A stretch of DNA of 64,000 nucleotides from Siphonodentalium dalli (Eukaryota; Mollusca; Scaphopoda; Gadilida; Siphonodentaliidae), in the NCBI GenBank assembly GCA_032622095.1, contig CP136067.1:74366705-74430704 (forward strand). Reading direction: 5' to 3'. Positions 11,969 through 26,900 of the stretch are shown in pieces. Each line of letters opens with the position of its first letter. Position 1 is the first letter of the stretch. The position numbers and the translations under genes are program-made. A model generated the notes under the pieces. It did not search any database. It saw only the letters and a program-made list of their open reading frames with translations, and was not told the origin of the DNA.

Positions 11969-14900
11969 CTGGAAAGGAAATGGCTTATTTTTACCATCAT
12001 TGCAAAAAAAGATTGTGTCCTGTGTGTAGTAGTATATACAAGTGTATGCAAATCATATCGTATAACATTATCTGTTGAAAATTTCAATACAACTGGAGGG
12101 AGTATGAAAAAGAAGTTTCCCAGAGTTGGGTTTTTTGGACATGGCAAAGGTGTAATTCAAAACCTCTAGCCACTTCCCTGGTCCAATGATGTTGACATCA
12201 ATATTATCAATTTCTATAATTGTAGCGGTGAAACAAGTAATTCAGACCAACCTCGACTCTACCTTGTGTCTTCTTTTTTGCTCTCTGGCAGTTATATAAA
12301 CCATATGAATGCAGCCAATCAATTGTATTGTCAAACTGATACGTACAGCTGTTCTTCGAAAAAACACGACATAGTCATAAGTAAACTCCAGGGATATGTT
12401 GAAACAAAAAAATAAATATCTTCCATATATATATAAATATTCACATGTGAAATACACCGGCTTTATACATCTCGGCGCAAAACACCTTTTGCAATATGAA
12501 ATGCAGTTAATAAAATAGAAGGCTACCTTTATACATACCAATATTTTTTTGTGAAGTATATGGCGAGTCAGCCATCACTGGGGAAGACATCACAACAACT
12601 GGTGGTCGATTTAGTTGTGAAGCAATCACTAAATGGTAACCTTTAAATATATAATTATATAATTAAAACAATGTGTGACGACTAATTATATTCCGTAAAT
12701 TTGGTGAAAATTGACCAAAAAAAGTGGGTAAAATTTGTTGTGTCTTGGAAGGGATATTTTGGGCTTAGTATTTGGGCCTATGGTCCAGTTAACCCTTTAC
12801 CCAATGCACATATAACCAACATCATTCCTCCCAGCCAAGACAGTGTTGCCCTAATTTCTTGCAGTGTCATTTTTTTACACAAAAAAATACCATTTAATTT
12901 GCATTGTCAATGATGTGTGTTGTTAGCCTTTGTATAATTTTGAGAAGGAGTGAGGGATACTCTCAATCTCACTAGATCCAAACATCATTTCTGTAACTCA
13001 TTTAATATACATTATTATTTTTTAATTATAGCATAATATTATAATCAGGTGGCATGAGGTAAGTTGTTTGTTTTCCAAATCATTGGTCACAAAAAGTAAC
13101 AAAATTGTGTGAGTTATCAAAGGCTTTTAATGTATCGTTTGACATTGATATTTATGAAAAATAAAAATGAACTTCATAGTTAAGTTGATGATATTCAGGA
13201 ATATATATTTGGCTCAGATTTCCCATAAATACTGTTGCTAAATGTCATGTTTAATAAAAAAAAAAATCTGATGGCATTCATGTGAAACAAAAAACGTAAA
13301 TAGGTTCACACTGGCAGAACTTGATAACAAACATAACTGACAGCAATGTTTAATAAATTATTTACTTGTGCTTTATAAACCAAACAGATATCAATATAAT
13401 TATCAATTATTCCATCGTTCTGTAGTTAAATGCTTAATGGATACACAACTAGCATCTGTGTCTGACATACGTATAGTTTTTTACCACAGAAAATAATTAG
13501 ATCGTACCCATTAGCCCATTACCAGTAAGTTGTGATGGCCAGATTTCGATTTTCAAAGGAGAATGCTTAATATGAAATTTTGTCAGCCAAGAAAAAATTC
13601 CAATGACCGCATCTTATAAAGAGCGTCCAAGCTTCTGTCGCCCAGCATCTGCTGATAATTAAGAACACTCTCGATTATAAGTTTTTTGATAATTTTCCAC
13701 GTATTATTTACTGAAAAATGATTTTGTGGATTTTTGCAAGGTGGATGAAAGCAAACAATTTTTCATGTATTTTTAAATTTTTTAATTTAGGCCCGAATAT
13801 AATATGCCACTCTAAGCAACCAGGCCGTGATCATAATTTGGCTTTAACTTGAGCAAGGTGTTTAATCTATAAAAAAAAAAGTCAATACTAGTAATTTTTT
13901 TTTTTAATATTATTTTTAAAATCAATATGGCAAAATGTTTAAAGATCAATTAATAAAGGCTCCCATTTAACAATAGCTTGTTTCAGCTAGTTTATTTAAA
14001 AATATAATATTATACATTAATATATGTTTAATGAAAATAAATCAAAGACTGTTGTGGAAAATGCAATGCGATTTCAATTCAATTCAATTTATTTATCTGA
14101 TACAAATTCAAATAGTACAGTGTATAATTAAGGGGAGTGATGACTATAGTTTCACTGGAGACTTCGTCTCAGGTGATATAAAAATACAATTTAGAAACTT
14201 ATTTATTCTTAGTTCAAGTTGAGTTGTCCCGGGTTGATCTGGTCATCCATGGGTCAGGTGGTTCTTTTCCTAATGAACTCTGAACTAGCCAACTCACCTA
14301 GTATGACTACTACAGCAGTGATAATTATTATGAGGATTATGGAGAACCATGACTGGTAGCTGTGAATAAGGTGTAGGAATGGAGAACTCCAACCTGTTGG
14401 CTTAGCATACTCTGAAAGCAGAAAACAAAAAGATTACACAAATGGTGAAACAGTGATGAAATTTTGATGCTGGACTCAATACTAAGGTCAGATAAACAGA
14501 GTAGTTCATTTTTCAGGGATCGCCGCATCACCAAAAACCACGCCTCGAACAGATTTGTGACCTTCCATAAATAAATAAATACCAGTTTCATACAAATTCA
14601 TTGGAAGGACGACTCGAACTAGAAAGTTGTCGCATGTAAGGTGCACTTGTAGCAGGATAGACCAGCTAATACATTCACCGGGCCAAAGGGAGATAATTTG
14701 GTAAACTTGTATCAAAATGGGACACGATTGACTGGTGTATTTGAGTAGTGAAATGTCAAGATTTTACGATAGTGACAAAATATCGGTCAACAATCGTAAA
14801 ACAGTCAAACAAGACAGAAAATTACTTTATGTGAGAGGAACCAAATCCTGAAGAAGCAGAAAAATGTGCCAGCATAAAAAACACGAGCGATCTCAAATTC

Positions 14901-17900
14901 TCTGCTTGACATGTTTGAAAATGTTCGAACTGATGGTGCCAAGTGTTTGGACTGCAATTGCTTCCCAAGAGAAACACCAATGTCTTATTTGTATGAAATA
15001 AATCATAATTTGACAAATGATTGTTTTTTATTTATACTAAACCATGTACATTATATTTATGAGAGGTCAAGTGACAAATTTTGAACAGGCATTTCCCTTG
15101 CAATGATAAAGAAGAGTGGTCACAACTCTCCATAAACATATATTGAATTTTGTCCAGGCAAATGATACTGTCAGAATTTCACATCTGCCATCAACTGAAT
15201 ATGAGTATAACAGATTGTGAATTGTTCAAAACAGACACAGAAAAATGAAAAATACCAGATTCTAAGTATGAGTTAGTGTTTGTTCAAGTTTTGTGCAGAA
15301 TTAGATTAATTGAGATTCAAGCCTGAACCAAATAAAATCAGATGCATTATGTTTTGATGCTAATCAGAGATTGTAGCTCGGTCACGTATCATAGCTGGAA
15401 CGCATTAGAAGGCAGAAGCATTTACATTCAGTAGGATCGACCTGTCACCCATAAACAAGGTACAATGCCTATCAGTGACAAGTGGAAAGGGGAACAAGTT
15501 TGAGCCCTGTTAAAACTTCATGGTAACCATGATAAAACAAATTTATATCTTTGGCAGGAATATACATAAATCATGCACTTTGGTTTTCATGTCTCTTTCA
15601 ATAATCTTGTAATAATTCCATACCTCCAGTGGTTGGTCTCTGTCCTATTAATTTTATCATGACAGGTACTTTGACACTTTGACCAGTTTTACGGCAATTG
15701 ACTTCCACATACAGATGGCTTTGTTCTCTCTCCCACACAATGAATGTATCTATCAATTTTATTGGATAGTGCAACACACCATTATTCTGGTCCTCTAGCA
15801 TGGCTGGCATAACTTCCAAGATGTCAGAATTGCTAACAATGGGCTGAAATATATCAAAATTGTCATTTTCAGATAATCATGATTATGATGTCTAGAGATA
15901 GCTGGATCAGAGCTTTGTACCTCATGGTTATATTTTGCACTAAATTATACCTGTTGTTGCTCATGAGGGGTTTGTCACCATCCCATTTAAATCTATAAAA
16001 CACCAAGTCTGAGGTAGAGACAAATGATAATGGCACCCATCTCTAAGATATAACATTTTCAAATAGAAAATACATATTCCCTAATAAGATACTTACACAC
16101 TGAACTACATGGTATATTCATTTTAATTCACAAAGAAGGGATCTATGAGACCCATTTTAAAATTTATTATTTTGGTACAAAATAGTATGAGTACGTTTTG
16201 AATCATTATGATGTAGCAGGTCACGTGCCATCTAGCTATAATAAATAACTTGTTGGCAGATCTAACAGCCTCTTTTCAACCTCTTACAAGATTCGAGGGG
16301 TGTGACCGAGCAGCAGGGAGGGGTGTGACCGAGCAGCAGGGAGGACAAATCCCAATTTGGGAGGGACATGTTAGTTCAGTGCGCAAGCATCTTATTAGGG
16401 AATATGTATTTTCTATTTGAAAATGTTATATTCCCGGCAAAGAAATGTTACACACTGAACTACATGGTAGAATCAACTCACAGGAGAAGGCAGCGAGGAA
16501 AGAGATACTGTTGTATTTTTTTATTAAGAGCGATTCTTTTGAACCTGCTGAGTAGCAACAAAAGGATCCAAAAGGTACCGATTCGCAGATTTGATTGATG
16601 ATACACGGTAAAGTGGAGAAAGTGGAAGAATGAGCCCAATGGCTGAATGATCTTTGCCCCCCTTTTTGTCCTGAAGTCAGGCAAACCAGTAATTGTGAAA
16701 ACTCATTAGGTAGAAATCACCAGGGTTGCCAATAGGTACTAGTACCGGTACCGAAACCGGCGGTAATCAGGAATTAAATCGGTACTGTTTCTGATGTCGA
16801 GTACCGATGGTTCTCAGTACTGATTGTTGATTTCTATTAATATACCTCAACGAATATAAAGGGTTAATTAAGCAGCTCAACATTACACCAAACACAACTG
16901 TGATGGGTTAACGTGATATCGTCAGCACATTCAAACATCAAAGGCACAGTATGCCCCACTATGATGACTTGTCAAGAAATTGTCAGAATGCATGCATTGT
17001 GTGGGCGCTTGTGATAACTGTATTTCTTTGATGCAGCCGGATTTGGGCACCAACAAGGCGCAAAAGTGCCAAACACCCAAATTACCATCCATGGATATAT
17101 ATGATGACATGGATGTTGACACTGTAGAACTCGAGTGACAGGATATTTGTGAGTTGTGAGTCGTGACATGGAGGCATGGGCAACCAGGGCAGAGTTACGA
17201 GACGTATTATGACGTACCGGTAATTTTTCTTATGATCACATGAGTGACATCTATTGAGTTTTATTTTCCCTTTTTTTAACATTTATTGTGATATAAAGTT
17301 GTCACAGACAGAGTGTATTTGACAATTTTCTCTCAAAATCTATTTCAAATTTTTTAACTAGCCAACTACAACAAGAGGTGTGCACTCGAGTGCTAGCATA
17401 CCCCCACTGTGGCAAATTCAACCCGCATTATCCATAAACCCAACAAAAAAGATTTTTAACTTTAAAGAAAAATTTGGATTAATAATTTCGATATTGGTTC
17501 ATATTTGTTCGAATGATTGCAGAAACCCAAAAAAGGGTAGAAAATGAAACGCAACCTTAACATCTAAGATGGCTTTTGTCGAGTGTGATAACATCCAAAA
17601 AAAATGAAGTTTCAAATATCTACGATCAAAACTGTAGGAGGAGTTGATTACACCATGATGGTACCCTCATACAGAAAAACAGAAAATTATAAAAAAAAAC
17701 AATTCAAAGTCGAAAGGCCCATAACTTTGGGAAAAATCATTGGATCAAACTCAAATTCGAACTTGACCTGTATTTTTATATGAATGACCCACAAAAAACC
17801 CCAGAATTTTCAATTGAACAGTCCAAACTGGAGTTATCATCCGGAAACAAAAAAAAAGAAGTAAAATTGAATTTTCTAAGTCGAAAAAAGTCCATAACTC

Positions 17901-20900
17901 TAGAAAAAATCATCGGATCAAACTCAAATTCGATCTCATTCTGTATCATGATATGACGGTATTTGCAATTAAAGGATCCAAACTTGAGATATCATCCGGA
18001 AACCGAAAAAGTGAGAAATTTTCTAAGTAAAAAAATAAGTCGAAATTAGCATCATGCGGAGAGGCAGTCCTAAGGAGATTGCATACAAAAAATTATTGAA
18101 ATCGGTTCATAGTTGTTCGAGTTATGAGGTCGGACGGACGGGCAGACGGACAGACGGAGGGAGAAAGCGTGACGGACAGACGCAGTCAATCCAATATACC
18201 CCCCATTTTCTTCGAAAGTGGGGGTATAACTGGGTTTACTGGAAACGACTTTGGTTTCATTGGGTGACATCATTTATGAAATTACAACATGCGTGTATTA
18301 TGGCCTATTAGTGAGTTCTCTGATAATTACCACACAAATAATATGGTGTACCGCGACACCGTCACTACTGTGTGTCCATACAAACCTACAATGTTAGCCG
18401 GCCCAGTAGTCAGACATACATGTCTACATTCGTTCCACTCTGTATTCCGTCTTTTTAAAAATCCTCCCTATCCGACTTGCCGAAAACTGCCGCAGACAAC
18501 AACTTAATCGTAAATGTCGTTGCGATTTTTATTTTCGTTGTTTGACTAAACTCGAACTTAACAAATAATTGATGATGGAACCCCACGAAACCAAAGTTAT
18601 TTGCAGTATAAAAGTCCACTCAATGAGTACCGATACCAACCCGGTTTGCGGTACTGAACATCAGTACGGAACCGGTACCGAAAGTTGTGGTACCGTCGGT
18701 ACTTTGGCAACCTGGAAATCACCCAAAGGTCATATGCAGGTACATGCATGTGCCACCTCCTCCATGGAGCAAGCTGGTCATATGCAGAAAGCATAGACCA
18801 CTCTGATCCATAGTATGTGACTGCACGAACCAAGATATCCCGACGTTTCGACACCAGAGGAAGGAAATCTATTGCTACCTGAATGGTCAATCTGGATGTA
18901 AAATGAGGAAGTGGCGAATGTAAATATACGATTAGAAACATGCCAAAACCTCATTTCTGGCGAAGAAAACCCAGATTTTAATAGCCGCATTACCATGATT
19001 TTTGAGTTTTGTGACATGCTGTCAGTAAAGGTGCAAACCCAAATTTGACAAACTGGTCAAGGCTCAAAATAATTATTTTGTGACTGACTGTCAAAATGAC
19101 AGTATTTAATGTCCAATCGATTTATTAGTAGTCAATGAGCTGCACATTTTAGTGAGCGTCCAATTGCCACCCAGGAAAAACCCATGTTATTGTTTTCAAA
19201 AGTGCAAAAACTTTACTTCGATTAATAAATACACCGGACATAAGCCATTTCCGCCGGACAATGACCATGACCGGCATTTACTTTGAGCCTTGAAAATGGG
19301 TGGAAAAACCCCTGGTAAACTAAGTTCATCACGAGCGTTATAGGATTTTGAAATTCCTAAAATGTTTTCTGGTATCGAAACAATCGAGAAGAAAACGAGA
19401 GGCCGATCACGATCGGCAGATGTTAACCCATCCCTTGGCGATAGTAAACTACTATGATTGGAATCATAAATGAGAGTTTTGGTGTTGAATTATAGAGTAT
19501 ACTTTTATGTACTATTATAGACAAATGTACATAACACAAATTATTTGAATTTATGGGTCACTAGCATTTATAAAGAGAATGCACTGGTACAGCTAAACCA
19601 CCACAGCCTTGGGTTAAATGTGAAAGGTGGCCAGGACATGGTATACCTGGGTTAAGAGAGTTTACAATAACCAGAGTAAGAGTGCAAATTAATTAGATAG
19701 AGCTACTGCCTGTAAGCCTGTGTCCCTCAAAAACATAGCTAGTTTCACCTCACACTAATGTCTAAAAATAACTCTAATTATCAATAACTCAGATAATGTT
19801 TGTCTCTCATAGAGCTAAAGTTAGACTGCTATGGTTATCTGTTCAATTCTTAGTTGAAAAAGGGCCATAACTCTGGTATAAAATGTTGGATCTAACCCAT
19901 ATTCAATCTCGATTTGTATTTTGAGTTGAGAAACTCGCATACCAAATTTAGTTCTTATCAGTTGAAAAATGGTTGATTTATCAAAATATGCAGAAATTCT
20001 ATGTCAAAGGGCCATAACTCCATTGAAAAATATCGGATCAAACCCATATTCGAACTCGATCTGTATTTTGGTCCGAGAAACTTGCATACCAAATTTGATT
20101 CTGATCAGATAATTTTTTTTTGAGTTATGGTAGCATGCATGAATTCTAAGTCGAAAAAGGGCCATAACTCCTTAAAAAAAACTCGGATCGAACCCATATT
20201 CGAACTCGATCTGTATTTGGTGCTGAGAAATTCATATACAAAATTTGGTTCCGATCAGATAGAACATATTTCAGTTATCGCACCATGCGAAAGTGTCTAC
20301 AGACAGACAGCCAGACAGACAGACAGACGGACGGACGGACTAACGCCGAGTGGTCAATCCGGACAACGACACTATGTTTACCATACTATGGTATGGGTAA
20401 ACATAAAAAGTCAGGAGAGACCCGAGTTTTTTTTTTAAATGACATCCACAGCCTGTCGATCCAATTGAGTGTATTCAGTTACCTTGATTGAAAGGGACAC
20501 TTGGCAGCCTGAATGTAATATATTAGAAATGTTTGGAAGGAGGATGCCCATTGAGATGGAACAACTTCAAACGGTCGGAAAGGACGGACATGCTGTGGAT
20601 GATGAAGGTTTAAAAACAACCAGAATGTTGATAACAAGAAGATTGTGTCTTCTTGTTATTCACTGATTGTTCTTAACAGATGAAGGGCCCGGGTCCATGA
20701 GCTGTAGTGTTTCCAGCCCACCACAGCCACTAAGGAGAAGGCAGATACTCATTCGACATTTTGTCGAGAGGAGCCATGCCAGTAATTGAACAGATGGGCG
20801 AAATTGTTGAAGACCAGTCACATGTGTATCGTCTGACGGTTGTCTGCCGCTCACATCATGACCGGCGGAATATTATAGCCATTTTTTTATTCTGAATAAA

Positions 20901-23900
20901 TTACTTTGTCTTGATTGGTGAATTATTGAATGGCCTTCACATTTTAAGTCCTATACTATTACCACAAGAGCTTCCGAGAAAAGTACCTGAACGACTCGAA
21001 TGCGATATGCGGAACTTATATGTGATAATCTAGTGAAAAAACAAGTATAATAGTGTAATTGTTATTGTCAAAAATATTTTAAAGAAATTTAACATATAAA
21101 ATAATAAGATAGTCATTTTATTATATTTAAATCTCGATTAGGTGCACATAATAACTGTGTAGTTTTCTATCGCCGGCTCGTGCATTCAAGAAATTATTAA
21201 TGTTAGACAACCGCGGTCATGAAATTCGTTATCGTAAAGTCAACCCCGGTAATGAAACGCGGTACCGCGGATCACCGCGGTCATGAAATGCGTGACCGCA
21301 GGACACTGCGGTCGGTACCACAGGTCACCGCGGTACCAAAAACTCAACCGCGACCACGTGGTCATACCGCATGTCAACCTCGTTAAGGAGGGTCAATTAA
21401 TTAGAGCATAGCTGTACAATGCCAATCAGTGACAAGTGGAAAGGATATACGTTTGAGCCCAGGTAAAACAAATTGAGTGTCTGTTAAAAGTCTCTGCCCA
21501 GGCCGATGACTGCCCTATGTTCACTGTTATGCACAGCACCCGAGATTACCCGGCATTAGACAGCACGCTGTCTGATGGCCCAACACTCGGTTCCCCTCGA
21601 ACCCCCCAGGACACATACTGGAGGAGAGAAACTGCGTCTCATTCACCTCGATGCCCTGCAATTTTCTCTATTTCTTTTTTCCACACAGACACAAGAAATA
21701 GCAGCAAGTGCTTTCCGAAATCCAAAGTGAGAATCGTAATTCGGGTCGGATGGCAAGCAGCCCTGTTAATTAGAATTGTAAACTAAATGTCAGATTGTCA
21801 GACCCAACCAATGGTTTTTTCTGTATAGTAAAAACTGAATAAACAGGGCTGGGTAAAGCCTGGAAAGAGGCATCGAGGGATGATGAAGGTGCAGTCTGTT
21901 TTCCCCCTAACCCAGAGCCAGCTTTAAAGCTGACGAGAAGCAGCATCAGGCTGTGCAGCCATTAAGGCAGCGGCGTCACACTTGGCCACGACACGATACG
22001 AATCAGGATAACTGACCAAAGAAACGATACAGATCACGATACACTACACTAGTGTTTCCAAATGGATACTATCTGCATTATCAGAAACAACCAGTTTAGA
22101 ACAGGATGAAGAGTTCAGTTAAACTAGAATGGAGATTAATTGTTGGGCAGATCCGTCAATGATACATAGAATACCGAAACTTTGCTTTACACTGGCCCAT
22201 AGATCTGCAGATATTACTTGATTCGTGTATCGTGATACATGTATCACCCCATTGAAAATATATGATGAATCGCCGCAGCCCCAGCCGCTACACTTGCTAT
22301 AATTTGCCTCTCGTCAAATATTAAGCATTTTAAGGCCATGCAGAGTCCCGAGTGGTGGTCCTATTCAGCGATTCAACCCAAGGGCGGGCTGACAGATCTT
22401 GGTTCTTCCCACCTGCTTGTGAAGGGAAGGAGGGAGGACGAAAATCTGAGGTAGGTTTCAGCAGGAGCAGACAAACATGGTCAGAGCCGTGAACACTGGA
22501 ACCCACCCTCAGATCAGTGGAGTGCCCAGTTGACATGATGGTGCCGAGCCTCACCCGAAAGTCAAATGAGAACGAGGGATTTGATTAGCCTGAGCCATGG
22601 ACTTTGGGGGTACCGATTCTGAGGCCACGCAAGGAAGAAAAATAACCAGACCTTTTTTTATTATCAGGAAAGGGGACCTCAAAAGTTACCATGAAATTGG
22701 GTGACTGATGAGTCATTTTATGACTTGTGTCAGTCTATTTTATCACTTGTCACAAAGTTATTTGTTGAAAAACAACCTCGGTGTAGTAGTGTAAACGAAT
22801 TCATAGTGAACTATGAGTCGCGCAAACTGCACAAAATTGAGTTAAGTCATAGATAACGAAATTTGCCCTCGTTTAATTCCTGATCCTTAATTACAGGGAG
22901 AAAATAACCTGAAATTTTGATTAGCAAACAACCTCACATTGACATGAGTAGATATCAATGTTCTAAAATCATAGGAAAGTCATTACCAAATTGCATAGCG
23001 AAAAGGCCAATGTGGGTAGCAAATTGCGATGCGATACGAATCCAGGTAATTTGCTCCCTATGTAATTTGCTACATTTTTGTCAACATTGAAACAAAATTG
23101 TGAGTGACAATTTCAAACAAACAAGATGTACAAATCCAATTTGTCTCACTGGTCGAAGGTTCAAAATAATACTTACATTCTAGCACCACGTGAACAGAGA
23201 TAACATAGTAATTGGACCGCGTAACAGTGTTTTGTAAGAGAGTTCTACAGGCGAAAACCGGAAACGTCATCTTGATAAACACGTTGCAGCGACCGGAAGT
23301 TGGGAAATTTTCCCACAATCCTCAACAGAACAATGATATTGTTTGCGTAACAGAAAAATAAAATTCAAGTGAAATTGAATTTGAATGAAATTGTCACTGT
23401 TGATAATTTAAGAATTATGTGTCGTTTCCCAAAATTAGAAAAGAATTCACAACAAATCAAAAACATGGAACGGGTTAACTTAAAAGAATAAATGAACCGG
23501 ACGATAAACGCAATAGAACAGATGACAAAGGCGATTTGGTGTAAGCCCAGCCATTACTTTAATAAGTACGTCCAGGTTCATTGTTACTCATATCACTTCC
23601 CTCAATATTGAACACCAAGATGAAAAGAGGCCGTTAGATCTGCCAACAAGCTATTTATTATAGCTAGATGGCACGTGACCTGCTACGTCATGATTCAAAA
23701 CGTACTTATACTATTTCGTACCAAAATATTAAATTTTAAAACGGGTATCACAGATCCTTTCTTTGTGAATAAAAATGAATATACCATGTAGTTCAGTGTG
23801 TAACGTATCTTTGACGGGAATATTACATTTCTGAAATGTGTTCTGAAATGTGACCTGAAATTATGCATGTTCAAGACTACATTGGTGCAAATATAGCCAA

Positions 23901-26900
23901 ATGAAACTTACACGCTTTTAGGGCAATAAGAATGACTAGAGACTAGTCTGGTTAGGAAAATATTTATGACTTGTGTTAGAGGTAATAATTCAGGTTTTGC
24001 TATTCTTACGGTAGTCATTTGAAGGCAAGCACTTAGATAAGGGGCTCTGTTAAATTGGAAATTCCATTCTTACATAATGACTGTAGTTGTATTACCAATG
24101 ATCTACTTTGTCAAGTTGAGCTAAAAGAAAGAATGATTGAGCACTCACCTCAAGATGCTGTACAAGATCAGATGTTACAGATATGGTAACTATTGACTTT
24201 GTATTTACAGTTGTTAAATGTATCTCTGATGTATGTACAAAGAAAGCAGGATGAAACTTGAATAAAGTGGACATAGATCTGATCCCTTCTTGTTTCTCTT
24301 GGGAGATGACCATAACATAGAGAGAAACATCCATGTTCAGTGTGCTGAACACTTGCACAAAATGGCTGTTAGTAACTTGGGATATTTGACAGATGTAGTT
24401 ACCTGCAAAAATGAGCAAATATAAATACACAATTCCTCTTCATATGATGTAAAACCGTATGAAATCACAATTTACACAAAGGACTTGTTTCAGTGGTGTA
24501 CAGATGGTATTTTAAAGGATTGTGAGAGTTAAAGGAAAGGGGTTATATTCATTTTGTACCCTCACATTTTTGCACCCTACCAACTTGTTGGTCATTTCAT
24601 AACCTCTGTCCATGATTCATTTCGTACCTTTGTGGGTCATAGTTTGTACCCTCCTTCAGATATGATGAGAAGAGCAACAGAAAACCAGATTATGCGTTCA
24701 AATCAATGTAGCATAGTATCAGGTGTTCTGTACGTGCCTGTGTTATTTCCGACACATTCCAAAGAGGGTACAAAATGATGTGCAAGGGCAGGATAATACT
24801 GTGGACAGAAGTTACAAGACAAACAAATCAGTTATGAGTTCATAGGAGCATTTGTTCGAGAGTCCAGAGGTTTCATTCAATTACAATATTGGGTATGAAA
24901 GGTTTGATAGCCTCTTTTTGAAGTTCTCAAAAAGAGGCTGACTATTTTAGCTTTGAATGACAAACTGCATGATGGAACGGGAACACACTACGTAACAGTA
25001 TTTGTAAATGCCTGGGACGGAGGATATCTTCAAGAGGGGTCATTTTCGTGTCAACAAAAGCCCGATATTCACCCCAACCAATTAAATTAACTCTGCCAAT
25101 CACAGGATGTTTCATATTCGGCCAACAACATACCTACCCTAAAATTGTTGAAATCAAGGCTGCGGGACAGCTGTAGAATTGCGCTTTTACAGCGAAAAGA
25201 CTATCCTCATGAGCAAACTTGGTATGGAAATGAAGCTCAGTATCTATTGCACAACATATATTCAAGCAAAGTGGATATTTTTGTACACCTATAATCATTT
25301 AACCCACTCATGTGAAGGTATCACGAAAAATGGAACTGTCTTCGGCAATTGGAAAATGGGGAGCTTCTTCTTGCAAAGCATTTTTTGTCATAATTCACAG
25401 AGAAGTGGAAATATTTAAGCAAAATAACATTCATTTTGTGTATCCCAACATCTTGATACAAAATATGCCCTATTATATGGAATAAATCAGTGAAAATAGA
25501 AATTCTTTTTGTAAATACCAAGTCTACTTTTAGCTTATTTTAAATCACCGTGGATATATATATAGTTTGTGTGTTCAGTGTGGCAATAAACATTTCACTT
25601 TAGCCATATCGTATATGGAAATGAAAGCAAAGTAGTCCACTCCTTCATTTTATACCTAATATGTGTTGTATGCTATCGTATTCATCGACAAATGTAAATT
25701 CTAAACATTGATGTCGAAGGTAGTATTTTTCCATTTATCGTAGTACCTTCTTTCCATGTGTGGGTTAATTTGTCTATAGACATACAAAAACAGCCGCTTC
25801 GCTAGAATGAATACATTTGTCGTACAATAGATGCAATTTTATTAGGGGGCATGTGAAAAGTGATTTTCGCATATGTGAAAAAATTAATAAAAACATGGCG
25901 TCATTACAGTAGATTTTTCGTCATTATCACATTCTATAAAGTTGCAAGTTTTCATAAATTTTTCATCATTTTCGCCATTTTGTTTCAACATTTTTTAGCT
26001 GTGTTTGTTTTCGTCAATATGGCAGCTCTGTTTCCATCAATATTGTCTATAGTGTCGAAATGATCGGCAGCACATCTTATCATTTTTGCATTTTGACATT
26101 ATCGCAGTTTTACCAATATATATACAATATATATCAGCTATCAATTTTTAGTCTGTTAAAAGTTATTAAATACAAAACAATAATTATTAGTTTTATTAAG
26201 TTATTGGTTTGTTAATTTGGATAACTCGTAATTGGAAATCCCACTGAGGGTACGTGCTCAGACTTCCTGTTATGCTGTGCTATTTTTAGCAATGGAATTT
26301 CCCAAGCCAATCGTAGTTTTGTTTGTAGTTCCCATTGACTGATATATTAAAGTGAGTGGAGTATATATTTTTTCTCGATTCTTTATTGAATAAATATTTA
26401 AACATGTGTAACTAGAGGTGTGACTGTCCCAATGGGACTACGGATACCCCCCTTTTTAAAAAATACTAAGATGTTTGACATGTCAGTAAACATTTAGTTA
26501 AAATAATAAAATAACAGTTCCCATTGCAGGTGTACAACCATAACCCTAATCTTAAACCTATTGACCGAAAATTGTAGGAATAAAAGCTTGGACAAAATTA
26601 TGTATGTTGCGAAAAAAATTCTAAGTCAAAAATGGGGAATAACTCCACACAAAAAATGTCGGACAGACGTCATAATTGCAGGTGCACAGGTTCCCATGGT
26701 ACTAAATATCAGTGCCAAGATTAAAAAACATTGACCGAAAAATGTAGGAATAAAAGCTCGGACAAAATTATGCATGTTGCAAAAAAAGTTTCTAAGTTGA
26801 AAAAGGGGGATAACTCCACCAAAAAATGTCGGACAGATGTCATAATCGCAGATGCACAAGTTCCAATGGTACTAAATATCTGTGCCACGTTTTAAAAAAA

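Noticed and set aside
12785-16865. TTAACCCTTTA at 12791 and inverse AAAGGGTTAA near 16860 as a TTAA element
   Set aside because: Similarity stops after 11 bases, and the right site lies inside the hAT element's left end.
18054-18311. 85-codon frame with RTGRRTDGGRKRDGQ
   Set aside because: Translation of the (GACG)n tail of the GGGGGTATAA family; the same peptide appears at 43188.
20285-20491. Frame with QTDSQTDRQTDGRT repeats
   Set aside because: Simple-sequence translation of cagacagacggacgg.
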